DNA of 64,000 nt from Fischerella sp. PCC 9605. Lineage in GTDB: Bacteria > Cyanobacteriota > Cyanobacteriia > Cyanobacteriales > Nostocaceae. The translations under genes and the position numbers were made by a program. Below, piece by piece: positions 1-8,249 of this stretch; position 1 is the stretch's first letter, and every line of letters starts with the position of its first letter. Below the pieces are notes generated by a model, which saw only the letters and a list, made by a program, of their open reading frames with translations, ran no database searches and was not told the DNA's origin. The stretch is from assembly GCF_000517105.1 (NCBI RefSeq), contig NZ_KI912148.1, forward strand, positions 2,803,786 to 2,867,785. The letters run 5' to 3'.

Positions 1-539
1 AGTCCTTTTCTTATCTAAGGATGTAACCTTTGAATTTTCAGGTAAAGTAACAGGTGAATTTACATGAGAAAGACGAGCTTCTTCTAACTGTCGCTTCAAC
101 TCTGTATTTTCAGATTTTAGTTGTGCGTTTTCAATTTTCAATCTTTCTGCTAAATCATCTGCACCTTGAAGATGGTAAAGTCTACCAGCAATACCTTCAT
201 TGACTCTACGTAGTCCTGTTATTTCAGCTTCGAGTTGTTTTATTCTATCTCGAAGTTGGTAAATAATCACAGATTTAGAATTATCAGATGCCTTTTGTGT
301 TTCAGTTGGCTTACCTGCTTTTAATTGTTGCTTTCTTAAACTCTCAATGCGTTCCCTAATCTCAGGGTATTTGTAGAGATAACTTACAGACAGCCCAGCT
401 TCTCTTGCGACGTTAGCAAAAGTAATAGGTCGATTTTCTTGAGTTAATTTATGAATTGCTTTCTCCAGATTCTCTGCTGCCTGTTGTTTTTTTGCTCCGC
501 AGCAGATTTCAGTGCAGCTATCTTAACATCATTACTCAT
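1..539 (-). CDS. tnpC: TnpC-like accessory protein of a Tn554-type element, partial and with a frame break
   Basis: Third gene of the transposition module, continuing past the left edge. The ATG at 539-537 overlaps the end of tnpB by 8 bases. The first frame reads only about 31 codons to a TAA. From the A7 run (T7 at 487-493 on the plus strand) a -1 shift opens a long frame to the window edge. That frame encodes a helical N-terminus, a helix-turn-helix-like stretch (ITFANVAREAGLSVSYLY), then a charged coiled coil (IYQLRDRIKQLEAEI). Size and layout match the small TnpC/DUF6262 DNA-binding accessory proteins that follow TnpA and TnpB in Tn554-like elements. The break lies on the heptamer A-AAA-AAC in the zero frame, so programmed -1 frameshifting, transcript slippage, a real deletion and a sequencing undercall are all possible. 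The family call is from pattern and gene order. Confidence 0.7.
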
Positions 540-2136
540 TCTTATTTTCCTCCAGAGTATTGATGATATTTCCTAAACTTTTTTTGACATCTTCGTTAAC
601 TTGAATTTGACGTTGCCAACCATTAGCTTCGGCTACTTCAAGTACCTTTTTGGTACGCTCTAGATGTTCTTTATGCTGGTCTAAAAATTCAATTGTTGTG
701 CGAAAATCACTACAGGTTAGACAAGCATTACCCTTACTACAGGTAAGTTGTGCGGGTAATCCACAGTATCCATTTGACAGAGTTTCAGCTAAAACCTTTT
801 TCTTCATCCACTGCAAGCTAGTGTCATTGTCTAATTCTGAAGTTAAAGACTCGATAACCTCACCATTAATGTTGACTATTTTAGTGCCTAGATATTTATC
901 TATCTCTTTCCTTAAAGTTGCATCATGAATATGAGCATAAACCGAAGTCATTTGAGGTGAATCATGCCCCAAGTATCTCTGAATAATATGTTGTGGTACT
1001 CCATTATTAATCATGCGAGTACCTACTGTATGGCGGAATTGATGTGTTTGAAAATTCCAGCGAATGCCTGAGTTATCCCTTATGTCAAACTCTTCAGACA
1101 GTTTTTTAAGACAACCTACAAAAGAAGGTACACTCATGATCTTAGGCTCTGAAGAAAAGCTTTTGTTATTGCCACCAGCACGACCACAAAAAAGATACTG
1201 ATATTCTCCTAAGTTGTCCCGTATATATTGCTGTTGTTCTTGGATAACCGTTGATAGTTCTATAGAAATAGGAAGAGTAGTTTCTTTTTTCATCTTCCAC
1301 CGCATAAATTGAATAAACCACCCTCCTTTAGCATCCTGTTTTAGACAGTTAAACGGAAGTTGGCACAGTTCGCCTATTCGCAATCCGCACTCCTGTATGA
1401 CTAACACCATCCGCATAATCGGTGCTGGCAATTCATCTATGTGTTGGTTTAGTTGATGCATTACTTCCTCTGGAATGTAACGAGGAAGTGGCTTTATTTC
1501 CTTTTGATAATCTTCTTTGCGAATTAAATGAGGTGGAACATCAAACCAGTCATTAACTACTCCAGCCTCAAAAAAACCAGCCAATTTAGTTAATCTTTCG
1601 TTTTTAGTTTGTGGAGATAATTTTTTACGATTAAGGAATTCAAGATAATCAATAATTACAGAGCGATTTATATCATTTATACCTTGAGCATAATTAGTTT
1701 TGAACAAGAACTCTGAAAAAGACCTAAACGCAGTGAGGCAAGCTCTTAAAGTTCCAAGCTCTCTATTTCCTGCTTTGTATCGAATATACTTTATGGCTAA
1801 TTCTTTAAACCAGACTTGTTTAATTTTAGAAAAATTTAATTTTTCTCCTGACCTCTGATAAGTGTTAACTCTTAAGCCTAATTTTGTTGCACTCAACACA
1901 TCATCAGACTCACCAATTGCATTTGCAGGATTTTCAACAAACCTACGATGACAGCCCTTACAACGATACCTCTGTTTGCCGCAACGATTTGTACCAGCTT
2001 TGTGGTAATCACCACTTCCACAGGAAGGACAAGTAATTTCACTGCTAATGACATCATCCGGCTTTGTTTTTATCAGTTGAAGTTGCGGTAATCCGCTATT
2101 CATTAATGGTTTTTTTAAATATTTTTTAGTTTTCAT
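532..2136 (-). CDS. tnpB: Tyrosine recombinase TnpB of a Tn554-type element
   Basis: A 534-residue site-specific recombinase that would act with TnpA on the ends of the element. The N-terminus has a zinc-finger-like motif (CPSCGSGDYH, then CKGCHRRF at about 36-66). A SAM-like core-binding domain follows (about 110-200), then the catalytic domain with the conserved Arg in RIGELC, the HxxR box in HQFRH, the following GHDSP and the Tyr nucleophile in TSVYAHI. The C-terminus is cysteine-rich (CGLPAQLTCSKGNACLTC), as usual for the TnpB branch. The reading frame overlaps tnpA by 11 bases and tnpC by 8, so the three genes look translationally coupled. All catalytic residues are present, so the protein is probably functional. 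Confidence 0.9.
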   Translation of the reverse strand: MKTKKYLKKPLMNSGLPQLQLIKTKPDDVISSEITCPSCGSGDYHKAGTNRCGKQRYRCKGCHRRFVENPANAIGESDDVLSATKLGLRVNTYQRSGEKLNFSKIKQVWFKELAIKYIRYKAGNRELGTLRACLTAFRSFSEFLFKTNYAQGINDINRSVIIDYLEFLNRKKLSPQTKNERLTKLAGFFEAGVVNDWFDVPPHLIRKEDYQKEIKPLPRYIPEEVMHQLNQHIDELPAPIMRMVLVIQECGLRIGELCQLPFNCLKQDAKGGWFIQFMRWKMKKETTLPISIELSTVIQEQQQYIRDNLGEYQYLFCGRAGGNNKSFSSEPKIMSVPSFVGCLKKLSEEFDIRDNSGIRWNFQTHQFRHTVGTRMINNGVPQHIIQRYLGHDSPQMTSVYAHIHDATLRKEIDKYLGTKIVNINGEVIESLTSELDNDTSLQWMKKKVLAETLSNGYCGLPAQLTCSKGNACLTCSDFRTTIEFLDQHKEHLERTKKVLEVAEANGWQRQIQVNEDVKKSLGNIINTLEENKNE

Positions 2137-3226
2137 TTTCTACTTTTTTACTATTCAAATATTTTTGATATTCTTGCTGTAAGTCATCATCTGTCAGATG
2201 AACATAAGTGTTAATTGTAGTTTGAACACTGGTATGACCTAAGCGCTTTTGAATATGTGCCATATCCCATCCAGCCCTTATTAGTTCAGTGGCGTGAGTA
2301 TGTCTGAGCAAATGCGGCGATGCTTTAATACCTGTTTTCTTAGCTAACCTTTTGAATAATCCATTAATAGAGCTATACCCCATTGGCTGTCCAATCTCTC
2401 CATCCCAACAATTGACAAATACATAGTCGCAGTCAATATCTACTGGGTACTCTTCAATTAAATAATTTGAGTAGAGTTTCATTAGGTCTTTTGAAACGTG
2501 AATTACTCTCTCAAGTCCTGATTTAGCTCGACTATTATTTACGTTGTCATCTCTGGGAACTACATGAATTTCGTTGACTCCCTGTGAATGAATATCTTCA
2601 TGTCTTAGACCTAATAACTCACCTATCCTCATGCCTGTTTCATATAGCAAGCAGATAATAAACTTATCCCTAATACGATTACAAGCATCAACTAATTGCT
2701 TAACTTGCTCGGAAATTAAGCATCCTGGGAATGTCTTAGGTTCTTTAACTTTTAGTAGTCTAGTTTTAACTTCTTTTCCCTTACTAATATGATGCAAAAA
2801 TGACTTGTATTTACGACCTGGTTGTAATTGATAACGGTAAGCATCCACACCCTCAGTTATTCCTAAATGCTCTTGAAACTCATAAAAGCTACAAACAGTC
2901 GTAAGAGCATGATTAATTGTTTTTTCTGCTCGCTTAGATACCTGCGGATGCATGGATATTACTCCTGGGTCGGGACTTCTCAGCCAGTGAATAAAATCTG
3001 ACATCTGCTCAAGATTTACTTCTTTCCAGTCAAGCTTTTTGTCCCGTAAAAATTCCCAAAATAGCTTGAGGTTATTAGCGTAAACTCTAATTGTGTTGGG
3101 CGACTTCTCTAGACTGTCCAAGTACCGCAGGTATTTTTGGATTGGCTCAACAGGGAGATAGTTATCATCCAGCACAATCCAAATTGGGCGATTTGAATCT
3201 GGGATTTGACCTTTCTGAATTAACAT
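2126..3226 (-). CDS. tnpA: Tyrosine recombinase TnpA of a Tn554-type element
   Basis: A 366-residue integrase-family recombinase, first gene of the trio. The N-terminal phage-integrase SAM-like domain (about 30-130) binds the core site. The catalytic domain shows Arg in MRIGELLGLRHEDI, the HxxR box in HLLRHTHATELIRAG, the GHTSVQTT box and Tyr in NTYVHL. Length is close to that of Tn554 TnpA. The gene order tnpA-tnpB-tnpC with overlapping ends is the Tn554 arrangement, unlike RIT elements, which carry three full recombinases. The end of the element should lie just upstream of the start, before the amylase gene ends at 3368. The start is the ATG at 3226; no strong ribosome binding site was seen. 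Confidence 0.9.
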   Translation of the reverse strand: MLIQKGQIPDSNRPIWIVLDDNYLPVEPIQKYLRYLDSLEKSPNTIRVYANNLKLFWEFLRDKKLDWKEVNLEQMSDFIHWLRSPDPGVISMHPQVSKRAEKTINHALTTVCSFYEFQEHLGITEGVDAYRYQLQPGRKYKSFLHHISKGKEVKTRLLKVKEPKTFPGCLISEQVKQLVDACNRIRDKFIICLLYETGMRIGELLGLRHEDIHSQGVNEIHVVPRDDNVNNSRAKSGLERVIHVSKDLMKLYSNYLIEEYPVDIDCDYVFVNCWDGEIGQPMGYSSINGLFKRLAKKTGIKASPHLLRHTHATELIRAGWDMAHIQKRLGHTSVQTTINTYVHLTDDDLQQEYQKYLNSKKVENEN

Positions 3227-3292
3227 ATCATCATTATATACGTTGTGTAAAGGATATGTTTGGAATTAATACAGCTTAATAGAAAAGACTCA

Positions 3293-3330
3293 ATAAATAA
3301 TCGTTGTTGTTGTTGTGTAAGATTATTTAT
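3293..3330. repeat. Perfect 10-bp inverted repeat at the presumed element end
   Basis: ATAAATAATC at 3293-3302 is exactly inverted as GATTATTTAT at 3321-3330 with an 18-base spacer containing GTTGTT repeats. It lies between the start of tnpA and the end of the amylase gene. It could be recombinase arm sites around a core, or a weak AT-rich terminator for the amylase gene; no clear U-run follows. Confidence 0.5.
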
Positions 3331-3367
3331 GAGTTATAGATAAGTACTCCAAGTCAGTGTGGGTAGT

Positions 3368-5320
3368 TCACGATTCCCGTCCCGATGCCCAAGTATCACG
3401 CCACTTAACAGTACCCTCACTGGCAATTACCCAACGCCGAGAGACAAGATTTTCCCGCAAAGGAGAACTTCCTTCCCGCCACATGGCATATTTATAGCTG
3501 ATCAGCTTGCCTGCACTTTCATTAAAGGGAATCTCAGCAAACCAAGTATTGGAGTTGATGTATTCCAAGGGATATGCTTTGCTGATGTCCCAATTCCCAA
3601 GTTCGGGACAGTCGCCAATTACGACGATGGTTTCTCCCGGTTGGGTGCATACGCTATTGAGTTGTACCCGGACAATGGTTTGCCCTTTGACGCGTTCACC
3701 AACGTGACTAATGGCGATCGCTTCTTTGGGAGCAAGTTCTAGGTTATAAATTTTGCCATCCTTGACTTCAAACTTGCGTCCGGTTAGCAAACAGGTATGT
3801 TCTCTGTCTGGTAACTCAGTATCTACCTCTTCTAAGGTAACTGCATCACCTCTGTTCAAGGCGACAAAGCAACGTGAATCACGGTAGCGGCGTACGTAGC
3901 AGTAAACATCTGGTGTAATATATTTCTGCCATTGGCTACCCATTGATATGGCTGGGTTGAGACGACGCAGCCCAGAAAGTTTCCGCACATCCCGATAGAT
4001 AGGAGTATCGGTATCCCATTTCTCCATCATCGGGCGGTTGTAGGGATCGTTATTACCGTAGATATTGTTATCGCCATTGGTATCATTATGCAGATATTGT
4101 TCAGTGCCATAAAACAGGCAAGGAATACCGCGAGTTGTCATCAACAAAATCACCGCCAACCGCAGCGTATCGGGATCGGGATTGAGAGTTTGAAAACGGT
4201 GCATATCGTGGTTGTCGATAAACGTAATCAGTTCCGTCGCACCGTTATAGCGATAGTCCAAATCGAGTACGTTCTGAATCAGATAAAATCCTTTATCATC
4301 GTGCGTTGCTAAAGCTTGCCGAATTGCCATGCACAAGCCAAAATCTAGGATCGTCATGCCAGAGTAGTTGGCAAATTCCACAGCGCGATCGCTATCTGGA
4401 TGGCTGTAAATCCATTCACCAAAAATAAACACATCTGGTTTGTGATTGTACATTTCGCCAGTAAACTCTTGCCAAAACCAGATAGGCATGTGCTTGACTG
4501 TATCAACTCGCAGTGCATCAACGCCACGATCTAACCACTGCTTAATTGCAGATTTGATGTAATTACGGTACTGAATATTGTTTTCGTTAAAAGTAGCTAA
4601 ACCTGAGAGTTCACAGTTTTGAACCTGCCAATCATCTTCCCAGTCTGTAACTTCACCGTAGTGATGATACCAATGGTCTTTATCATCATTAAAGTCAGCA
4701 ATCTTGACGCCATCATCATACAATTCACCCTTACTACCACCAGTATCAGGGCTGCTATGATTGCAGACTATATCCAGTACCAGCTTCATATTACGCTGAT
4801 GTAATTCTGCAATTAAGCGGTCAAAAACAGTGTTTTTCCGATCTTGAGTTTTGTTGAGAGAAGGGTCATCATCAGCTGCTATGTAGCGGGGATTTAAACG
4901 CTTAAAATCTCTTGTCCAGTAGCCGTGAATAGCAGCACTTTCAATAAATAATTCCTCAACTTGCTCAAATAAAGGGGTTAGCCAAATAGCAGTCACCCCC
5001 ATATTCTTGAGATAATCTAGCTTGTCAATAATTCCTTGTAAATCTCCACCCCAATACTTACCCCATTCTTCTCGATTGGGATCGTAAAGTTCAGAATTTA
5101 TACCTACACTGTTATCAGGATCACCATCATAAAAACGGTCAACGACAATGAAATAAATCGTTTCTTGGCGAAATTCTATGTCTCTTGTGTAGAGAAATTC
5201 TAAATCAATATCTGTATCTGAGGTTGGTGCTTTGACAATTGCTTCTACTTCTGCTGTTGGGTTTTCTACTTTGTATTGAGTCTCTGAAGTTTGAGATGGA
5301 GGATTTGTTACCATAGCCAC
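3368..5320 (-). CDS. Alpha-amylase family glycosyl hydrolase (GH13) with C-terminal CBM20
   Basis: A 650-residue enzyme acting on alpha-1,4-glucans such as starch or glycogen. The GH13 barrel starts near residue 52 (IYFIVVDRFYDGD). Conserved region I is DIVCNH (183-188). The catalytic residues are the nucleophile Asp273 in RVDTVKH, the acid/base Glu302 in FGEW, and Asp372 in FIDNHD. From about 550 a CBM20 starch-binding domain follows (VIGDCPELGNWD, with conserved Trp residues). This layout is shared by amylases and cyclodextrin glucanotransferase-like enzymes, so the exact product cannot be told. There is no signal peptide; an approximately 45-residue acidic leader precedes the barrel, which suggests a cytosolic role in storage-glucan turnover. 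Transcribed away from the antiporter gene, with three hairpins in the shared upstream region. Confidence 0.9.
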   Translation of the reverse strand: MAMVTNPPSQTSETQYKVENPTAEVEAIVKAPTSDTDIDLEFLYTRDIEFRQETIYFIVVDRFYDGDPDNSVGINSELYDPNREEWGKYWGGDLQGIIDKLDYLKNMGVTAIWLTPLFEQVEELFIESAAIHGYWTRDFKRLNPRYIAADDDPSLNKTQDRKNTVFDRLIAELHQRNMKLVLDIVCNHSSPDTGGSKGELYDDGVKIADFNDDKDHWYHHYGEVTDWEDDWQVQNCELSGLATFNENNIQYRNYIKSAIKQWLDRGVDALRVDTVKHMPIWFWQEFTGEMYNHKPDVFIFGEWIYSHPDSDRAVEFANYSGMTILDFGLCMAIRQALATHDDKGFYLIQNVLDLDYRYNGATELITFIDNHDMHRFQTLNPDPDTLRLAVILLMTTRGIPCLFYGTEQYLHNDTNGDNNIYGNNDPYNRPMMEKWDTDTPIYRDVRKLSGLRRLNPAISMGSQWQKYITPDVYCYVRRYRDSRCFVALNRGDAVTLEEVDTELPDREHTCLLTGRKFEVKDGKIYNLELAPKEAIAISHVGERVKGQTIVRVQLNSVCTQPGETIVVIGDCPELGNWDISKAYPLEYINSNTWFAEIPFNESAGKLISYKYAMWREGSSPLRENLVSRRWVIASEGTVKWRDTWASGRES

Positions 5321-5344
5321 TTAATCCAAACAGATGTTGCGAAA

Positions 5345-5371
5345 TGTAAATTTCAAAAAGTCAAATTTACA
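5345..5371. promoter_or_regulatory. Inverted repeat just upstream of the amylase gene
   Basis: TGTAAATTT at 5345-5353 is perfectly inverted as AAATTTACA at 5363-5371 with a 9-base spacer. It lies 25-50 bases upstream of the amylase start, where an operator or 5' UTR hairpin would act. The function is inferred from position only. Confidence 0.4.
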
Positions 5372-5436
5372 GAAAAATTATTTCATAATTGCATACATCT
5401 TTCAATTGAAAGGATTTATTTAAAAGATAAAATAAT

Positions 5437-5480
5437 AAATCTATCTAAAGTGTTTTTTTATTCGCACTTTAGATAGATTT
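5437..5480. promoter_or_regulatory. 16-bp perfect hairpin in the divergent intergenic region
   Basis: AAATCTATCTAAAGTG at 5437-5452 is perfectly inverted at 5465-5480 around a 12-base loop that includes a T7 run. It sits in the 475-base gap between the divergent amylase and antiporter genes. It could be an operator, a leader hairpin or a small fold-back element; neither neighbouring gene ends here, so a simple terminator role is unlikely. Confidence 0.5.
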
Positions 5481-5622
5481 TCTAATCTGGGAGCGCTATA
5501 GTATAATTCCTGGCAATATATTGACTATAAATAATTATTCATCACTCAGTTTATATCTTCTCTTTAGGTTATTTGTGATGACTTATTAAGGAGAGCCTAA
5601 AACTAAAATATAATTGCCTATG

Positions 5623-5667
5623 TTAATGATTATTTGGTTTTCCATATCAAAAGCAAATAATCATTAA
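5623..5667. promoter_or_regulatory. 14-bp perfect hairpin upstream of the antiporter gene
   Basis: TTAATGATTATTTG at 5623-5636 is perfectly inverted at 5654-5667. After one mismatch the stem continues with TTTT (5638-5641) against AAAA (5649-5652), leaving a 7-base loop. It lies about 130 bases upstream of the antiporter start. The rest of 5321-5795 is AT-rich and holds no gene that I can see. Confidence 0.5.
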
Positions 5668-5795
5668 ATAAATTAGTTTTTAATGTATATTATCACAAAT
5701 ACTTTCTATATACAATCTGTAGTTACTTCTTGTTAAAAAGTCACTTTTTCAGGTTATAAACATTCTACCCATTGAATTAATAAAGAGGTAAAAAC

Positions 5796-7865
5796 TTGCT
5801 AGCACAGAGTCCTATTATTTCATTCACGATTCTTCTAGTTGTCATCTTTACCGTACCCCCTATTTTTGAGCGGCTGCGATTACCTGGATTAGTAGGTTTG
5901 TTGATAGCAGGTGTAGTACTAGGTGAAAACGGACTCAACCTTCTTAACTCCGAATCCGAAACCATTAAACTGCTATCGGAGATCGGCAAAGTTTATTTGA
6001 TGTTCGTAGCAGGTTTAGAAATTGACCTAGAGCAATTTCGCAAAACTAGAAATCGCTCAATCGGCTTTGGTACTCTAACATTCTTAGTACCAATGATTGC
6101 TGGCATTATTGTTGGTAGATTATTTAATTTTAGTTGGAATGCTTCCGTCCTGATTGGTTCTTTGCTTGCCTCTCATACTCTCTTGGCATATCCAATTGTC
6201 AGTCGTCTGGGAGTGGTGACAAATGAGGCGGTGACAGTAACAATTGGTGCTACGATTTTCACCGATACAGGTGCTTTATTAGTGCTAGCAATTTGTGTTG
6301 GCATTCACGGAGGAGAATTCACAGCCCTAAGTTTAATTACGCTTTTGGGTGGATTGGCAATTTACTCTGTGGCTGTTTTATTTGGCTTTGATTGGGCAGG
6401 AAAAGAATTCTTTCGACGTTCTGGTGATGAGCAAGGCAACCAATTTTTATTTATATTGCTGGCTTTATTTTTAGCATCTTTAGGAGCGCAGGTAATTGGG
6501 GTTGAGAAAATTGTTGGTGCATTTCTAGCAGGTTTAGCTGTCAACGATGTTTTAGGACGCAGTCCTGTTAGAGAAAAAGTCGAGTTTATTGGCAGCGTTT
6601 TGTTTATCCCTTGTTTTTTTGTGGACATGGGATTGTTGATTGATATCCCTGCTTTTATTAAAACCCTCGGTTCAATTTGGCTAACTGTAGCAATTGTAGT
6701 GGGGTTGATAGGCAGTAAATTTGTGGCTGCATTTCTAGCCAAACTGCTTTACCGCTACAATATACCGGAAATGCTGACAATGTGGTCATTGTCACTGCCG
6801 CAGGTAGCAGCCACACTAGCAGCAACTTTGGTTGCTTATGAAACAGTCAACAGTGCCGGTGAGCGCTTAATTAATGAAGGTGTTTTAAATAGTGTAATTG
6901 TGCTGATGCTGGTGACTGCGATTCTTGGCCCGGTGATTACAGCACGGTTTGCAACTTCATTGACAGTTTCCCAGACTGACTGGGCAACAGATCAACTATC
7001 AACGTGGTGGCAAGCAGATACTTGTGAAGTGGATGGACAAATGCGCTATCCATTCACCGTCGTAGTTGCCGTCTATAACCCCCAAACTCAGCGCTATTTG
7101 ATTGAAATGGCTGCATTGCTGGCACGTCACGAATCAGGAAAGATTGTACCATTAGCGATCGCCAAAGGCCATCTTCAGATGGACGATCCGCGATTAAAAA
7201 CAGTACTAGATCAAAGTCAGCAACGATTGAAGGGTGTTTTAGAAATTAGTCAAGAATTCGGCGTGGAGGTATCGCCAGCAGTTCGGATTGATGATGATGT
7301 AGCTTTGGGAATTTGTCGCGTCAGTCGCGAACAAAACGCCAGTTTAGTCGTGATGGGATGGTCGCGTAACACAGGCTTTCGCGCCCGCTTATTTGGTAAT
7401 GTTATTGATAGCGTCTTCTGGTCTTCTCACTGTCCGGTAGCAGTTACAAGATTGCTGAGTAGTCCCACAACAATCCAGCGCATTCTCGTACCAGTTGGAG
7501 ATTTTACACGGCAAACTATGGGTGCTGTCAGGTTTGCCCAAATTTTGGCTGATGCCAATCAAGCAGAAGTGGTATTGTTACACGTGTGCGATCGCCGAAC
7601 ACCCCCAGTTCAGATTGAAAAGTTCAAGTCTCAACTGTCTGGTATCGCTGCTCAAAGTAAGTTACAAGTTAATACCGATATCCAAACCATTACTAGTGAT
7701 GATGTGGCTAGAGTAATTATTCGAGAAGCAAAAACATTTGATTTAGTTGTTTTGCGATCGACTCGCTATCGTACCGCTGGTGGTTTAGCTGTCAGCGAAG
7801 TAACAACGCAGGTGGTTAAAGAGTTAACTACTTCAATCGTGTTGCTGGGAGAACCACACTCTTAA
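5796..7865 (+). CDS. Cation:proton antiporter with two C-terminal UspA domains
   Basis: A 689-residue membrane protein. Residues 1-390 form a Kef/Na-H-exchanger (CPA2) domain with about 12 hydrophobic segments (for example ISFTILLVVIFTVPPIFERL at the N-terminus). The cytosolic tail has two universal-stress-protein domains (about 410-545 and 555-689), which bind nucleotides in other proteins and suggest regulated ion exchange at the plasma or thylakoid membrane. The start appears to be TTG at 5796, with AGAGG about 6 bases upstream; I see no better ATG. The ion cannot be assigned. The NapA/Nhs branches in cyanobacteria serve salt and pH balance. Followed at 82 bases by a DUF2087 gene. Confidence 0.88.
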   Translation: MLAQSPIISFTILLVVIFTVPPIFERLRLPGLVGLLIAGVVLGENGLNLLNSESETIKLLSEIGKVYLMFVAGLEIDLEQFRKTRNRSIGFGTLTFLVPMIAGIIVGRLFNFSWNASVLIGSLLASHTLLAYPIVSRLGVVTNEAVTVTIGATIFTDTGALLVLAICVGIHGGEFTALSLITLLGGLAIYSVAVLFGFDWAGKEFFRRSGDEQGNQFLFILLALFLASLGAQVIGVEKIVGAFLAGLAVNDVLGRSPVREKVEFIGSVLFIPCFFVDMGLLIDIPAFIKTLGSIWLTVAIVVGLIGSKFVAAFLAKLLYRYNIPEMLTMWSLSLPQVAATLAATLVAYETVNSAGERLINEGVLNSVIVLMLVTAILGPVITARFATSLTVSQTDWATDQLSTWWQADTCEVDGQMRYPFTVVVAVYNPQTQRYLIEMAALLARHESGKIVPLAIAKGHLQMDDPRLKTVLDQSQQRLKGVLEISQEFGVEVSPAVRIDDDVALGICRVSREQNASLVVMGWSRNTGFRARLFGNVIDSVFWSSHCPVAVTRLLSSPTTIQRILVPVGDFTRQTMGAVRFAQILADANQAEVVLLHVCDRRTPPVQIEKFKSQLSGIAAQSKLQVNTDIQTITSDDVARVIIREAKTFDLVVLRSTRYRTAGGLAVSEVTTQVVKELTTSIVLLGEPHS

Positions 7866-7946
7866 TTCTCAACCTGCGTACACAGTATCAGATTGAGAAA
7901 TCGTCAAAAATATTAAGTAGAGATTTTGCTGGGATAAATATAGTAT

Positions 7947-8249
7947 ATGAAAGTCAAATTAGATGCATGGGAAGAAAAAGTACTCAAAAATTTTCTTGAC
8001 GGAGTACGCCTAATAAAAATTCCTGCTTCGCGTAAAAAACGCTTGGTTATACTCAGGTGGTTAGTCAGAAAATTTGAAACAGAGATAACTTATACAGAAC
8101 GCGAAGTCAACGAAATTATTGCTCGCCATCACTCTGACTACGCAACGCTACGGTGCGAATTGATTGGTTATCAATTAATGGAACGAGAACGTGGTTTTTA
8201 CTGGCGATTACCAGCAGTTCTTTGGAAGTCTGAATCCGAAATTCAGTAG
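7947..8249 (+). CDS. DUF2087 domain protein
   Basis: A 100-residue protein whose central part (RKKRLVILRWLVRKFE, then YTEREVNEIIARHHSDYATL and RCELIGYQLMERE, then YWRL) matches the DUF2087 pattern. This is a small winged-helix-like domain often fused to ArsR- or GntR-type regulators. Here it stands alone, so a DNA-binding role is plausible but unproven. The last codons and the TAG stop fall inside the left 52-bp inverted repeat that begins at 8242, so the natural C-terminus may have been changed when that segment arrived. Confidence 0.75.
   Translation: MKVKLDAWEEKVLKNFLDGVRLIKIPASRKKRLVILRWLVRKFETEITYTEREVNEIIARHHSDYATLRCELIGYQLMERERGFYWRLPAVLWKSESEIQ

Noticed and set aside
3359-3742. Plus-strand frames opposite the amylase gene
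   Set aside because: They lie fully inside a well-supported GH13 gene on the other strand and show no domain.
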